A stretch of 64,000 bases of DNA, from contig NC_060064.1 of NCBI RefSeq assembly GCF_020283565.1, positions 8,546,266 to 8,610,265 of the forward strand, in the 5' to 3' direction. This document shows positions 13,363-24,243 of this stretch, one piece after another. Position 1 is the stretch's first letter, and each line of letters opens with the position of its first letter. Origin of the DNA: Trifolium pratense. Its lineage: Eukaryota > Streptophyta > Magnoliopsida > Fabales > Fabaceae. The translations under genes and the position numbers were made by a program. A model generated the notes under the pieces. The model saw only the letters and a list, made by a program, of their open reading frames with translations, had not been told where the DNA came from and made no database searches.

Positions 13363-13670
13363 TAACTAAAATGAAAAATTAAATTAAAAGGGACCAACTA
13401 ATATATAAGATTTATATAACCACAAAATATTCATGACTATTGAAATTCTTTCAATACTAATAAAAAAAACGTGTGTCTCTCTTCATTGCATAGTTAATTG
13501 GTTTTTAAATGAAAAATTTAATTAAAAGGACCAATATAACCACAAAATATATTCTTTCAATACTAAGAAAAAAAAAAAAAGTGTCTAAGACTATTGGAAT
13601 TCTCTTCATTTCATAGTTAATTGGTCCCTAAATGACAAATGAAAAATTTAATTAAAAGGGACCAACTATC
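13363..13670. repeat. Three degenerate tandem units, period about 130-150 bp
   Basis: The block 'aaatttaattaaaaggaccaa' occurs in three variants near 13370, 13510 and 13640, with 'ccacaaaatat' and 'tctttcaatactaa' repeated between them. No coding potential is visible. Confidence 0.65.
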
Positions 13671-13793
13671 GATATCGATTTATACATATCCATTAGAATT
13701 ATCAAAAATTGGATGGATTTTCAAAAGAAATTGGATGTGGCACTCTATAAAAAAAGTTTCGATCTCTATTAAAACCTTTTCATATTTCATATA

Positions 13794-14136
13794 GGCTTAA
13801 CTACACATTTGGTCCCTTACGTTTATTTTAGGTTTCAATTTGGTCCCTTACGTTTAAAAAGTATCAATTTGGTCCCTTACGTTTATTTTAGGTTTCAAGT
13901 TAGTCATTTCCGTCAATTTTGTCACATGTGGCAGTCAATTTGCATATGTGGACTGACACGTGGCACTTTGACACAGTGACACGTGTACTGTTCAAACGTT
14001 GAAAGTGACAAAACTAACGGAAAGGACTAACTTGAAACCTAAAATAAACGTAAGGGACCAAATTGATACTTTTTAAACGTAAGGGACCAAATTGAAACCT
14101 AAAATAAACGTAAGGGACCAAATATGTAGTTAAGCC
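13794..14136. mobile_element. 343-bp Mutator-type MITE with perfect 9-bp target duplication
   Basis: The element begins ggcttaactacacatttggt and ends with the inverse complement, with terminal inverted repeats of well over 100 bp that include three copies of a 'ggtcccttacgttta' module on each side. Both flanks carry tttcatata (13785-13793 and 14137-14145). A 9-bp duplication plus long inverted repeats is the signature of Mutator-like elements. There is no coding sequence, so it is non-autonomous. The centre contains tandem ACGTG-type boxes (gacacgtggc, gacacgtgta). Confidence 0.9.
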
Positions 14137-14145
14137 TTTCATATA

Positions 14146-16379
14146 ATAGAGTTACTCTAATAATAAATAATAAGCAATAATAATATATTAAAAAAAAAAC
14201 TAACACAATTTATTGTTGTTTAATTGAGACAAAAATGAATTGCAAGCAATGAAAGGTGGAACGATGCATCATGTTATTGTTTTATTAATTGCATTGCAAT
14301 ATATTATTAAAATATATATTGTATGTTACAATTCCCTATTAATGCAATTGAAAACAAAGAATTCTTGGAGACACTAATATTGAATATGTAAATTTAGCTA
14401 ATTATCAAACACAAGCTCTATATAAAGTTAACCCAAAAGCTAATTATCACCACCATATTGAATATGTAAATTTACATTGAAGTCTAGCTTCTATGTTTTA
14501 ACAAAATTTTAATTTATCTATCTCATGGAAAAAAACTCTATGGTTTCTTTGTCTAACATCTCCATGAGAAAAAGTTATGCATCTTCACCTTCCATATGTT
14601 AAAGTTACACATTATAGTGTCTTGAATTGATTTAAAAGCTATCGTGTGCATATATATAGTTACATCATAAGTATATTGGTTTTTGTCCTTGGTAGGTGAT
14701 AGTGTCTAACCTCTTAGAATATCAAGTATGTCTACATGTGATTGATTAAGAAATTGATATACATATATGTGATAGTTGCCTATTAATATGTTTGTAAATT
14801 GGAATTTTTCTACTACTCTGAGTTTAGAACATCTCTAATCATTTTTTATATTTCTTTTTTAGGTTGGATATTTTTTTAAATATCAACCGGTGTTTTGTTC
14901 GATGATTAATTAAACTTTGAGTTGAATCGATTAATATGAATATGACTATTTTTTCATGTGAAGGAGGAGAACAGGATAAAACATACTTCTATTTTTGCTT
15001 ACGTTGCATCCTTGCTCCTTATAAAGCCTATGAAATGACACATCATGTAAGGATGTGTATTTAACTCTAATGGGAGTTTGTAAACCATCATTTTTTTTAA
15101 TTGATATAATGTTTGTAATTAGACAACTTTTCTTTTTCATTTATTATTTTATTAGTCTAATGTTTTAGCTTATTTGTTTCTTATTTTCTTTTTCATTTAT
15201 TATTTTATATAAGGTAGAAGATTTGTATAAAAAATTGTTGATTAATAGGAATATAATTAATTTTTTTCACGTGAATAAGTTGAAGAGGATAAAAGAGACT
15301 TATATTTATTGATTTTGAAGTGCCTTAAAATTTATATAGATCGAGGGTATATTGATGTTGGAGGAATTCAATTAAAAGAGGACAATCCAAATAATTTATA
15401 AATATAAATATGTGTCTCATTTTTAAATATTATATTGTCTACAATGTGTAGGTGATCTACTTGATCTCGATCAAGAGAAATATAGAAACAAAAACAAAGT
15501 AGAAATTAAAATAAGTTTTTTTTTTGTAGTTGACACTCAAGTCATGCGGTTCTTATAATTGTAATACATGCAAGAAGTATATTGATTCAACTTGACTTAG
15601 AGGTTGTCCAAATATATAATCTTCATGCATTTATCGTATAACATTTGCCTAATTCTGGATGGTTCAATATGAATATATATGAATTTTAATAGACGGTCCT
15701 ATTTTAATCTACGCATGTCATCTTATTCTTACAACCATAAAATGAATCGATGAAAAGAATTGTGCTAAATACTTTTTCCTCCCACTTAGAATTGTACTAA
15801 AAACTTTCTAAATTAAATTAAAAAAAGACAAAAATTATTAAATAAAAATTGTTGATGCTCATTTGTCAAAATAAATTTTAGAAATTATTAAAACCGTAGA
15901 TGTTAAAATATATTTACATATATTTAGAAAATATAATCACGCATATATTTAAACATATTTACACACAACTAAAATTCATCAATAATTCAAAAATTATTAA
16001 TTTAATTTACATAATAATATAATTTTTTGGATAAATTAAGTACATATTCTAAAATATTATTTACGTTACGGCTGAAAATAAAATAGTGGAATATTTATAA
16101 GAATAAGATGACATTTCTTTAAGCAAATAAGAAGATGACACATGTTAAATCTTAAATTCATCTATAAGACTTTCTTTACCTTAACCAAATAACTAAACCT
16201 AAATTCAAATATATAAAATCTTCGTCCAAACTTATATATTAACAACAACAAATATTCGAGTTTATATAATATAATAAGAAAAAATAAAATAAATGTTCAA
16301 GAAAATATTAAATAAGAGGGACAAAAACTAACAATAATTTTGAAGAGACACAAACCTCGCCAAGTAAAAGAAAAACAAA
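14146..16379. other. AT-rich intergenic DNA, no gene recognised
   Basis: The sequence is dominated by A/T runs with no recognisable protein family, RNA gene or complete mobile element. Short open frames (for example 14946-15140 on the minus strand) are unsupported. Confidence 0.6.
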
Positions 16380-17112
16380 CCAAAAACAAAAGGACCAAGC
16401 AAAAATAAATGTGAACCAAACAATAGACTAAAAAATTGGGACTAATAAAGTTGGAATAAAATTTCACCAAGTGAATAAGTGAGAATAAACTTCAAGAGAA
16501 CGAGAGATGAGTAAGTAGATAAGCTATTTGGAACCTTAAATTGCATAGAACGTAGTAAGCAAATACACTATTTGATACATAATTTTCAAAAAATGAGATC
16601 ACGTGGAACAAATAGGCAAAACCACCATATATGAATCATATTCTATAATCAAAACTTATTTTAACATTTCTCATGAGCAATATTGTCTACAAGTATAATT
16701 AGGTATGCCTCCAACTCTTATTGAAAATAATAAAATAAGGAATACATCAAAAATAAAAAACAAAGTGACATTTGACTATAAAATTGCAACTCATATAAAG
16801 AAAACTAAAATCTTATATGATTACACTAATAAAATAAAAAATGATACATCCTTTCAAACTTATGAAATATTATAAGAGATCTATTACATTAAAATATAAA
16901 CAAACTACGATATAAATTAATAAAAAATCTAATATTTCTAAACAACTTTTTTTTACTCATATACTAATATTAAACATAATCATATTTTAAAATAATATAT
17001 ATTATTTAACTATATGTGATTATAGTTATCACAATGATTATTTTTTTATTTATAAAAATATTTTAATTATATATTTTAATCGAACCCGTGCAACGCACGG
17101 GTTTATTCCTAG
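16380..17112 (+). mobile_element. 3' part of a non-autonomous Helitron
   Basis: The segment ends in a 7-bp GC hairpin (CCCGTGC AAC GCACGGG, 17085-17101), seven bases, then CTAG (17109-17112) followed by T. A hairpin close before a CTRR end inserted ahead of T is the classical 3' terminus of plant Helitrons. The body is shared with 12590-13115. The 5' TC end could not be identified, so the left border given is only where the shared repeat begins. There is no Rep/helicase coding sequence. Confidence 0.75.
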
Positions 17113-17228
17113 TATTTTAAAGTATCTAAGAATTTGAATGAGTGTGTAGAGATGGAAACCAAGCTGGGATTTTTTTTTTCTACCCCTACATTTATCTCTT
17201 TACCCCCAACATATTTTAAAATAGGGTC

Positions 17229-17404
17229 ATGCTAAACAGTGCCCCCGGGGCACAGTTAAGCATACTAAAAAAAGAAAGAAAGAACAAAATTAATGATGAG
17301 AGATAATGACTTTTTACATCTTTAAGATATTGAACTCACAATTTCCAAGATAAAATTTCCATTTTGATATCCTTAACCAGTGCCTCGGGGGCACTGTTTA
17401 GCAT
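17229..17404. mobile_element. 176-bp MITE, 'tgctaaacagtgcccc' family
   Basis: The ends are atgctaaacagtgccccc and the inverse gggggcactgtttagcat, an 18-bp perfect terminal inverted repeat. A second, more diverged copy of the same family lies at 59420-59592 in inverse orientation. It sits inside the left arm of the Pack-MULE, so it arrived later than that element. Confidence 0.75.
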
Positions 17405-17820
17405 TTTCCTTTAAAATATTATCATTCTACTCTTATATTAAAATGTGTTGGTATGTTAAAAGTGTGTTGGTATGTTAATTAAAATGTGCTTGATATATTA
17501 AAAGTGTACTGATATGTTAAAACAGCTGCAAAATTTTACCGGAGAACTTTGTTAAATGTTCCGGTTTGTAAAATGTTAATCCACAACAGAACACTTTCTT
17601 AAGTTTCTTTTTCATCTTCAAACACAAAGTGTTGTGTTACCAATTGAGCAACCAACAACAACTATGAGTTTAATTTTGTAGTTGATTATGATTATTTCCT
17701 TTTGGAGTTTTGTAATTTCATCAAACTCAAATTAATTTTGATGATCTGACTCGAATTCAAATCCAAACCCTAATTTCCCAATTTCGCAAATTCATTTTCT
17801 TCTCAAATTTTCTTGCGAAA

Positions 17821-18077
17821 ATGTCAGGTCGTGGGAAAGGAGGTGCAAAAAGGCACAGAAAGGTTCTTCATGACAACATCCAGGGAATCACAAAGCCTCA
17901 CAAAGCTGGCGATTTGTCGATTGGCGAGAAGAGGTGGTGTGAAGAGAATAAGTCGTTTGATCTATGAAGAAACCAGAGCAGTGTTGAAGATCTTCTTGGA
18001 GAAAGACGGTTACCGCCATGGATTTTATTTATGCTCTTAAGAGACAAGGAAGAAGCCTCTATGAATTCAGATGTTAA
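17821..18077 (+). pseudogene. Histone H4 pseudogene captured in the Pack-MULE
   Basis: The translation starts MSGRGKGG like H4, then jumps directly to AKRHRKVL, so seven residues of the N-terminal tail are missing. After DNIQGITKP a 10-base local duplication (cacaaagct) shifts the frame; the shifted frame then reads [17 protein letters not shown] H4 sequence up to KIFLE, followed by a second deletion that removes about 17 codons around the TYTEHARRK region, and finally the H4 C-terminus (ALKRQGR). The copy is intronless, as H4 genes are, and includes AT-rich leader and trailer. It cannot encode a nucleosomal H4. Whether it is transcribed is unknown. Confidence 0.9.
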
Positions 18078-18678
18078 AGAAGATTCACTCTTGTTTATTT
18101 TCAATTTCTTTAGCTTTGTAATCTGAATATTTGATTGAACCTTAGAGTGCTTGTAATGAGTTTCTAAATTAATATGAATCTTGTAATTGTCTAGTGAGAT
18201 TGAAGCATGTTCCGTTTTACATAGCTTTAAATTGAGAGAAGATGAGAATGTTTTGGTTGTTTTGCGTAGGAGCAATGGTGCAACTTTGGTTCAATTGCTT
18301 ACAAGTTACAACAACATCAACAAGGAATAAGAAAAGAAAAAAAAAACAAAAAAATTAAGAGTTCTTGAAAACATGTAAACCGAAAAGATTAAAGGTATTT
18401 TTCCGATAAAGTTTTATTTATGTTTTTTTTTTTTTTTTGCAAACCGGAAAACATTTTAAGCAATATCATGTGGGGTATAACAAACCAGAACACTTTGAAA
18501 AATGTTTCGGTAAATGTTAACAAACCGGAAACCATGTAGCTGATCGGAAAAGTTAGAAATTGACAAGGAAAAAAAAAATAAAAAATATAATAAAATAAGG
18601 GTAAAATGGGCATTTTTTTAAATATGTAGGGGTAGAGGGTTAATTGTAGGGGTAGAAAATAAAATTTTCACCAAGCTG

Positions 18679-19106
18679 TTCATATCCTTGCATCTTGGGC
18701 TGAACAAGAGCCCAACAAAGATTGGCCCAACTCTGGACCTTTTTGTATTCTCCCCATCATCCAAAAAGAGATGGATTTTGTATTATTCCCTTGATTTAAT
18801 ATAAATAATTTTTTCCTCAAAAACTATATTTTAAAGTATCTAAGAATTTAGGTATAAATATTCAAAAATAAAATTTAGTAAAAAAAAATCCCACCCAAAT
18901 CAAATATTTTTTTTTGAAGGACCCACCACATACAAATATTTAGTCAAAAATTTGAAATTACATAACAATTTTGACATAATTTAACATATTTGGGAGAGAA
19001 GAAAAGAATACTCTAGAGCCTTAGACAGCAAATAAAAACAGAATAAATAAAAAAATAAATAAAAAATATTGACGCAGCACAAGGGTATGCATTCGTTGGT
19101 GTATGC
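18679..19106. promoter_or_regulatory. Upstream region of the first eIF5 gene
   Basis: No gene is visible. The part from about 18870 to 19050 is clearly related to 60165-60310, upstream of the second eIF5 gene (shared gaaattacataa, aattttgacataattta, gagagaagaaaagaatac), showing that the duplicated segment includes promoter DNA. Confidence 0.6.
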
Positions 19107-19114
19107 TATAAATA
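19107..19114 (+). promoter_or_regulatory. TATA box of eIF5 copy 1
   Basis: TATAAATA stands about 30 bases before a C/A-rich leader (caaacacacacaaacacac) that ends at a well-formed splice donor, so transcription should start near 19135-19145. Confidence 0.6.
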
Positions 19115-19228
19115 TCCGTTTCTGTATTGTTTTGAGCCGCACCGCACCTTCTCATCTCAAACACACACAAACACACTTTCGCTGCGCCTCCTATCGCCTC
19201 CACTATCTCTTCTCAATCTCTTCTGCAG

Positions 19229-20038
19229 GTATCATCTCTTTGTTTTAACCTTTTTTATTCTATTCGATAATATATTATTGAGATCTGAATATTTTTTACG
19301 TTAATCTAATTGCGCTGTTTTGTTTGCCGAATTTCCGTTAAACTTGTGATTATTGTATTTGGATTCAGAATTTGTATTATGTTATTTGTTTTTGTGTTTT
19401 TAGGGTTAGATTATATATGCCATGGATGCTTAGGTTTTAATTAAGTCTTTTTGAGTTGTTTGATTTGATATATGCTTTAATCTGGATTTATAAGTTTTTT
19501 TTTAGGTTTAGGTTATAATCAATGTTTAGGTTTAAATTTGTTTTCATATGTTTTTAATCTGGATTGAACTTGATCTGTTTTTTAGATTTAGGTTTTCATG
19601 TTTTATAGGAATGCTTAGGTTTTACGTCTATGTTACATTCAAATGTTTTTTTATAGAGACAAGTGACATCCCCCAATTTATGTAACAGATTACTGTGTTC
19701 ATTAATGATTTAAGGCTTGGTTATTATTGTTTGTTGTTCTATTTGATATTAAATGTAAGATGCTTAAATGATTTAATCTATTTGCAAGCTGCTTTCGAGA
19801 AATATTGCAATTTTGTCTTCAGGTTTTGGAAATTTATATGTTTGCAATAATTATGAAGTAGTTCTGTTATTGTTGTATTCGATAGTTTTTGTGTTTGTTA
19901 TTCAGCCATTAATTGGCATTCATGTTGTGGTTTAACTACTTTTGTCTGCCGTTATATTGTTGTCTATTGGAAGTGTTATTAAGATCAAATTTTTTACTGT
20001 TGTAACTGAAATGATGTTAGATTCTGGTTGTTGTTCAG
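19229..20038 (+). other. 5'-leader intron of eIF5 copy 1
   Basis: The donor is CTGCAG|GTATCA and the acceptor TTGTTCAG|GATTCC. The sequence between is T-rich and about 810 bp long, typical of plant leader introns that raise expression of housekeeping genes. The equivalent acceptor in copy 2 is at 61345. Confidence 0.75.
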
Positions 20039-20099
20039 GATTCCTGCTAGTTCTGCGGTAGCAGATTCCGAGGTGAAGGTGCACGTTGAAGTTTCTTTC

Positions 20100-20291
20100 A
20101 TGTTTGAACAGGAAACCATCCATTTGGGAGCAATTGAGTTGCTTAAAGAGTGTTTTTGGTCTTCTAAGAAAAAGAACAAGCCGATACCTAGAAAACTCAG
20201 CTGTATGCATCGTGCCCCATACCAGGAACATACTGAGCTCTGTTGTTTCTATTTGCAGCCTCCCGCAATCTCTGAAGGAGAGTCTTTGTGA
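20100..20291 (+). CDS. Upstream ORF (63 codons) in the eIF5 copy 1 leader
   Basis: The ATG at 20100 is the first AUG I find in the spliced leader. It sits in a poor context (T at -3, T at +4), while the main ATG at 20368 has A at -3 and G at +4. The peptide is 63 residues, lysine-rich in the middle (SSKKKNKP) and rich in Cys and aromatic residues near the end (CCFY). It ends 76 bases before the main ATG, leaving room for reinitiation. The same ORF, equal in length and spacing, exists in copy 2. From memory, plant eIF5 mRNAs have been listed among those with conserved peptide uORFs; I could not check this. The frame also stays open upstream of the AUG through exon 2, so a non-AUG start is possible. 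Confidence 0.7.
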   Translation: MFEQETIHLGAIELLKECFWSSKKKNKPIPRKLSCMHRAPYQEHTELCCFYLQPPAISEGESL

Positions 20292-20367
20292 TCTTTAACA
20301 GCAGATCAACGTTACTAACTGTGATATTCTATTCTGTTTCTCTGCGACCTCCTGCATTTAATTCATC

Positions 20368-21687
20368 ATGGCCTTACAGAACATTGGTGCTGGCAACAGC
20401 GATGATGCCTTCTACAGGTATAAGATGCCTAGAATGATTACCAAAATTGAGGGCAGAGGCAATGGCATCAAAACAAATATTGTCAATATGGTTGATATTG
20501 CAAAAGCTTTAGCAAGGCCAGCTGCTTACACAACAAAGTATTTTGGTTGTGAACTTGGAGCACAGTCAAAATTTGATGAGAAAACTGGGACTTCTCATGT
20601 CAACGGAGCACACGACACTGCAAAACTTGCTGGTCTTCTTGAGAACTTCATTAAGAAATATGTCCAGTGTTATGGTTGTGGAAATCCTGAAACTGAGATC
20701 ATAATTACCAAGAATCAAATGATCCAGATGAAATGTGCTGCTTGTGGTTTTGTGTCTGACGTGGATATGAGAGACAAGCTTACTACTTTCATCATTAAGA
20801 ACCCACCAGAAACAAAGAAAGGTTCCAAAGACAAGAAGGCCATGAGGAGAGCTGAGAAGGAGAGACTGAAGGCAGGCGAAGCAGCTGATGAGGAGCTGAA
20901 AAAACTGAAGAAAGAGGTCGTCAAGAAGAAAGTAACTTCTAAGGAAGGCACCACAAAATCAAGCTCTTCAAGGAAGAAAGAAAATGGCTCCGATGAAGAT
21001 CATTCTTCTCCTACTCGAAGTCCAACTGATGAGAAGGACGATGCTGAAGATGAAGATGATGTTGAATGGCAAACAGACACATCACTGGAGGCTGCTCGTC
21101 AACGAATCCAAGAACAGTTAAGTGCTGTGACGGCTGATATGGTCATGCTCTCCACAACTGAACCTGAACCAGAGAAGGAGAAAGCAGCCACTAAGGTAAG
21201 TGATAATCCTGGTAATGGTAACTCCATGAACTACAAGACTCTGGTTGGTGAACTCAAAGCTGATTTGAAGAATGGTGCTTCGGCCAAGGAATTGGTGACC
21301 CATTGGGCTTCACTTCCTGTCTCTCCACAAGAAAAGATGAGTGCTCTGTACGAAGCCCTATTTGGGGACATTGAGAAAGGGTTTGCAAAAGAAGCCATCA
21401 AGAAGAAGAACTACCTTGCTGCTGCAGTTGCTGAGGAAGAGGCTATGCCGCTGCTGTTGCTGCGTGCAATTGAGGAATTTTCTTTGAAATCCACTTCCTC
21501 TGCACTCAAGGAGGTTGCCCTGGTTCTGAAGGCACTTTACGATGCTGATGCGTTGGAGGAAGAGCACATATTGCAGTGGTATCAAGAAGGGCTGAAAAGC
21601 GATAACAAGAACTCTCAGATTTGGAAGAACGTTAAACCCTTCATTGAGTGGCTTCAGAGTGCAGAATCAGAGTCCGAGGAAGAGTAA
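20368..21687 (+). CDS. Eukaryotic translation initiation factor 5 (eIF5), copy 1
   Basis: eIF5 is the GTPase-activating protein for eIF2 in the scanning 43S complex and also helps assemble the multifactor complex in the cytosol. The 439-residue protein begins with the conserved eIF5/eIF2beta fold; Arg17 in FYRYKMPR corresponds to the arginine finger needed for GTP hydrolysis. A zinc-binding motif follows (CYGC near residue 100 and CAAC about 26 residues later), then a Lys/Glu-rich linker, and a C-terminal W2/HEAT domain with acidic-aromatic boxes ([25 protein letters not shown]) that bind eIF2beta and eIF3. Length and domain order are normal. The CDS is intronless; the only intron is in the leader. 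A polyadenylation signal AATAAA lies at 21746. Copy 2 at 61675 differs at only three residues. Confidence 0.97.
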   Translation: MALQNIGAGNSDDAFYRYKMPRMITKIEGRGNGIKTNIVNMVDIAKALARPAAYTTKYFGCELGAQSKFDEKTGTSHVNGAHDTAKLAGLLENFIKKYVQCYGCGNPETEIIITKNQMIQMKCAACGFVSDVDMRDKLTTFIIKNPPETKKGSKDKKAMRRAEKERLKAGEAADEELKKLKKEVVKKKVTSKEGTTKSSSSRKKENGSDEDHSSPTRSPTDEKDDAEDEDDVEWQTDTSLEAARQRIQEQLSAVTADMVMLSTTEPEPEKEKAATKVSDNPGNGNSMNYKTLVGELKADLKNGASAKELVTHWASLPVSPQEKMSALYEALFGDIEKGFAKEAIKKKNYLAAAVAEEEAMPLLLLRAIEEFSLKSTSSALKEVALVLKALYDADALEEEHILQWYQEGLKSDNKNSQIWKNVKPFIEWLQSAESESEEE

Positions 21688-21745
21688 TGTGCTGTGCTGT
21701 CCGGGATTGTTTGCGTTTGTTGCTTTGGTCGTGTCTTTTATTTTG

Positions 21746-21751
21746 AATAAA
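21746..21751 (+). terminator. Polyadenylation signal of eIF5 copy 1
   Basis: AATAAA lies about 60 bases after the stop codon in a GT-rich trailer. The equivalent signal of copy 2 is at 63053-63058. Confidence 0.6.
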
Positions 21752-21952
21752 AAGGGTCTTGTTTTCCCTTGTGTCGTTGTGTTCTGTTTTAAAACTTTAA
21801 ATTGTGGTGTTTGCCTTTGTTTCTGACTCGTTAAGTTATTGTTCTGATGAGACTCTTCCATAGTGTCCTCTTTTGATTTTTAAACATGGAATTGTGATGT
21901 GTGTTTGTGTTTTTATTGAACTCTTCCGTACTATTATTATGATTATCAAACA

Positions 21953-22013
<61 letters not shown>
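21953..22013. repeat. (TTA)n microsatellite
   Basis: About twenty uninterrupted TTA units follow the eIF5 trailer. The corresponding place in copy 2 (about 63240) has only a few units, so the expansion came after the duplication. Confidence 0.95.
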
Positions 22014-22247
22014 GATTTAAGGATTAATTAAAGGATGAAGATACTGATAAATTAATCCAATGATTGACATTGAGTTTGATGGAACTACATTAAACAACAA
22101 GGAGAAACATAGTAGTAGTTCATTGATTCACTTTTTCAAATGAGGAATTACATCGATTTCTTCATCAATTTATGTCTTCTTTAGTTCGGAGTATCTTCTT
22201 TTCTGTTTAACATCATAGCCATTTTTCATCTGAAGTAGATGATAGAA

Positions 22248-24243
22248 TCACTGAATATGGATTACACGCAACTGAGATTGCACAAGAGAATTTCGCTCCT
22301 GTGTAGAAGAAATATAAATGCATTAAAAATACTAACATTATAGTACAAAAAATAAATGTTAAAAGGCTATAAAATTGAAGTTTGTTAACCTGGTGTTGAA
22401 GTTGTTGGATAGTTGTAATAGCTTTTACCATTATATACACTGGTACAATTAATCCAGTGATTCCCCACACTAGCAACTGCAATACATTGAAGAAATCAAT
22501 ATTTTTTTTGGACTAATGCATATATATTTCCATTATAAATGTACCTTTATTCTCTTACCATAAACACTGTTAAGGAATACTCTCCTACTCCATTCAGTAT
22601 GAATATGATTGGAAGTGTATGGCGTAAAACAAGCAGAACAATAAACTGCAATAGATATATATGGTTCGCAATCTTTAGAAATCAATCGTTAAGTGAAATT
22701 AAATTCACGCAGTCAACAAATCAGAGTCGATGAATAAAAGATTGGTGGACAACTCTAATTGTAAGTTCGGTAAATCATCTCTAAAAAAAACTTGAAATTA
22801 GAGTTTATCTCAATCTAAGTCTAACAACTCTAAATTGCTAACTGTGTAAATGCATGGAATCTTTGAAGAAAGAGAATCTGCAAATAGAGATTCCACACAT
22901 TGACATAATGAAGAGTTGAGTCATTGAGTCAATATTGGCCGAGTCCAATTTTAAATCCGGTAAATCGGCTTTAGAACTATTACGGGCGATTGACTATGTG
23001 AATGCGTGGAATTTCTACGCTCAGAGAATCCAAATCAGTAAAACACATGTAAATGGAGCGGAAATTACAATAATGGCAACAATGCGGAAGAACATGAGGC
23101 TCCTTGTAGAGGGTGCTGAAAATTCAAAGTTAGGGTCCATGAATTCATGATTAGCAGGAAACAGTGTTATGAACTGATTATTATTAAGACCAATTCTTGG
23201 AATTTCCCAATTGCCCCTGAGATAATTAACATATTCTATCATCATTTGATCCATAGAAAATGAAATCAAAATATAAAAAACACTATGATATGAATAACCA
23301 ACTAATAATGAATATATACCCATAGTGGAATAAAGGAGCTGGTGGAGGAGCAGTATAGCCCTTAAGTTGCTGGAATCAAGCAAATAAAGGGGAAGAAAAT
23401 TAAGCATTTTTCCACAAATTCGAATAACTTATGATGATGATATTAATGATCAAATGTTGAATAAGACAATAACAAAATGCATAGCTCAATTGGCAAAAAA
23501 ATCTCGAAATTCTTAAGCCAGATGCTATGACCTCGGCTCCCTCATTTGTGTGTATGAGCTTATGATGACTTTGTCATTTCGTGTATACCAAAAAAAAAAA
23601 GTGCATACCTGTTGGCAAATCTCACAAGTAGTATCACCTTTCTCATTGCACCATCTTTGAACACATATTCGATGTGCATGCTACAATGGATCAAAAGTAA
23701 GAGTCAACTTAAAATTGTTAATCTAGGACATGTTTGGATAAAAATAATTAATTAAATGCTTAGCAATTAAATGTTTAGCACATAAGTGTTTGTGCAAAAG
23801 TTATACATATAACAAAAGATAAAATAAAGTTAAACAATTTTCATATATGCTATTGCTATACGTTTTTTCTTCATAAGCTTATATCATAAACGGTATCTAT
23901 ACATTCTCTCAAACAACATCACAAATACTTAAGCAACTATATCAATTCAAATAAATCAATCCAAACTGACACTTAATCAAGTCAAACTAGCAAAAGGACA
24001 TATACGAGCACATAATAATATCTTAGTGCTATAGACAGTTTGTTCAATCTATTTGTACCTATATTTGTCATGCATTGTTAATGAACGAATTTCATCGTCA
24101 CAAAAGAAAGAAAAGGAGCAAGAGATTTTTCTTGCCTTCAATGTGCCACAACAAGAACAAGGTGTATCCATGTTTAAGTCTTCATCTTCATCATGACATA
24201 TTCGACATTGTGCCAATGTATTAGGAGGATATGACTCATCCAT
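22248..24243 (-). CDS. RING-CH (MARCH-type) membrane E3 ubiquitin ligase, 7 exons
   Basis: Exons on the minus strand are 24136-24243, 23609-23680, 23320-23369, 23069-23216, 22559-22645, 22390-22476 and 22248-22298; they join in phase to 200 codons. Residues 13-58 fit the RING-CH spacing exactly: C13-x2-C16, C29-x-C31, H39-x2-C42, C55-x2-C58, a zinc-binding E2-docking domain. The region around GYTAPPPAP and GNWEIPR is typical of plant RINGv proteins. Two hydrophobic segments (about 113-145 and 156-176) predict a membrane anchor. By family it should be an E3 ligase on an internal membrane; the substrate is unknown. Intron 1 has a GC donor (AAG|GCAAGA); the rest are GT-AG. The start is the first ATG before the zinc domain. 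Confidence 0.87.
23478..23600 (+). mobile_element. SINE-like fragment in intron 2 of the RING-CH gene
   Basis: It starts with an A-box-like 'gcatagctcaattggcaaaa', has a weak B-box region (gacctcggctccc) about 45 bases on, and ends before an A run. It resembles the SINE at 52817-52950 in its head. The match is partial. Confidence 0.45.

Larger units (their letters stand above)
17167..18669. mobile_element. Pack-MULE carrying a histone H4 gene copy
   Basis: The 9-bp duplication accaagctg lies at 17158-17166 and 18670-18678. Inside it the ends are inverted repeats of about 55 bp sharing ttctacccctaca and, further in, taccccnacatattt. A MITE sits in the left arm. Further internal motifs (ccggtttgt, aacactttc) also recur in inverted orientation. 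Between the arms lies a histone H4 gene copy with its leader and trailer. Capture of a host gene between Mutator-type ends defines a Pack-MULE. No transposase is encoded. Confidence 0.85.

Noticed and set aside
18389..18613. 74-codon minus-strand ORF in the Pack-MULE
   Set aside because: It lies in the AT-rich terminal arm and consists of Phe/Leu/Lys runs.
22935..23150. 71-codon plus-strand ORF
   Set aside because: It is opposite exon 4 of the RING-CH gene and is a shadow frame.
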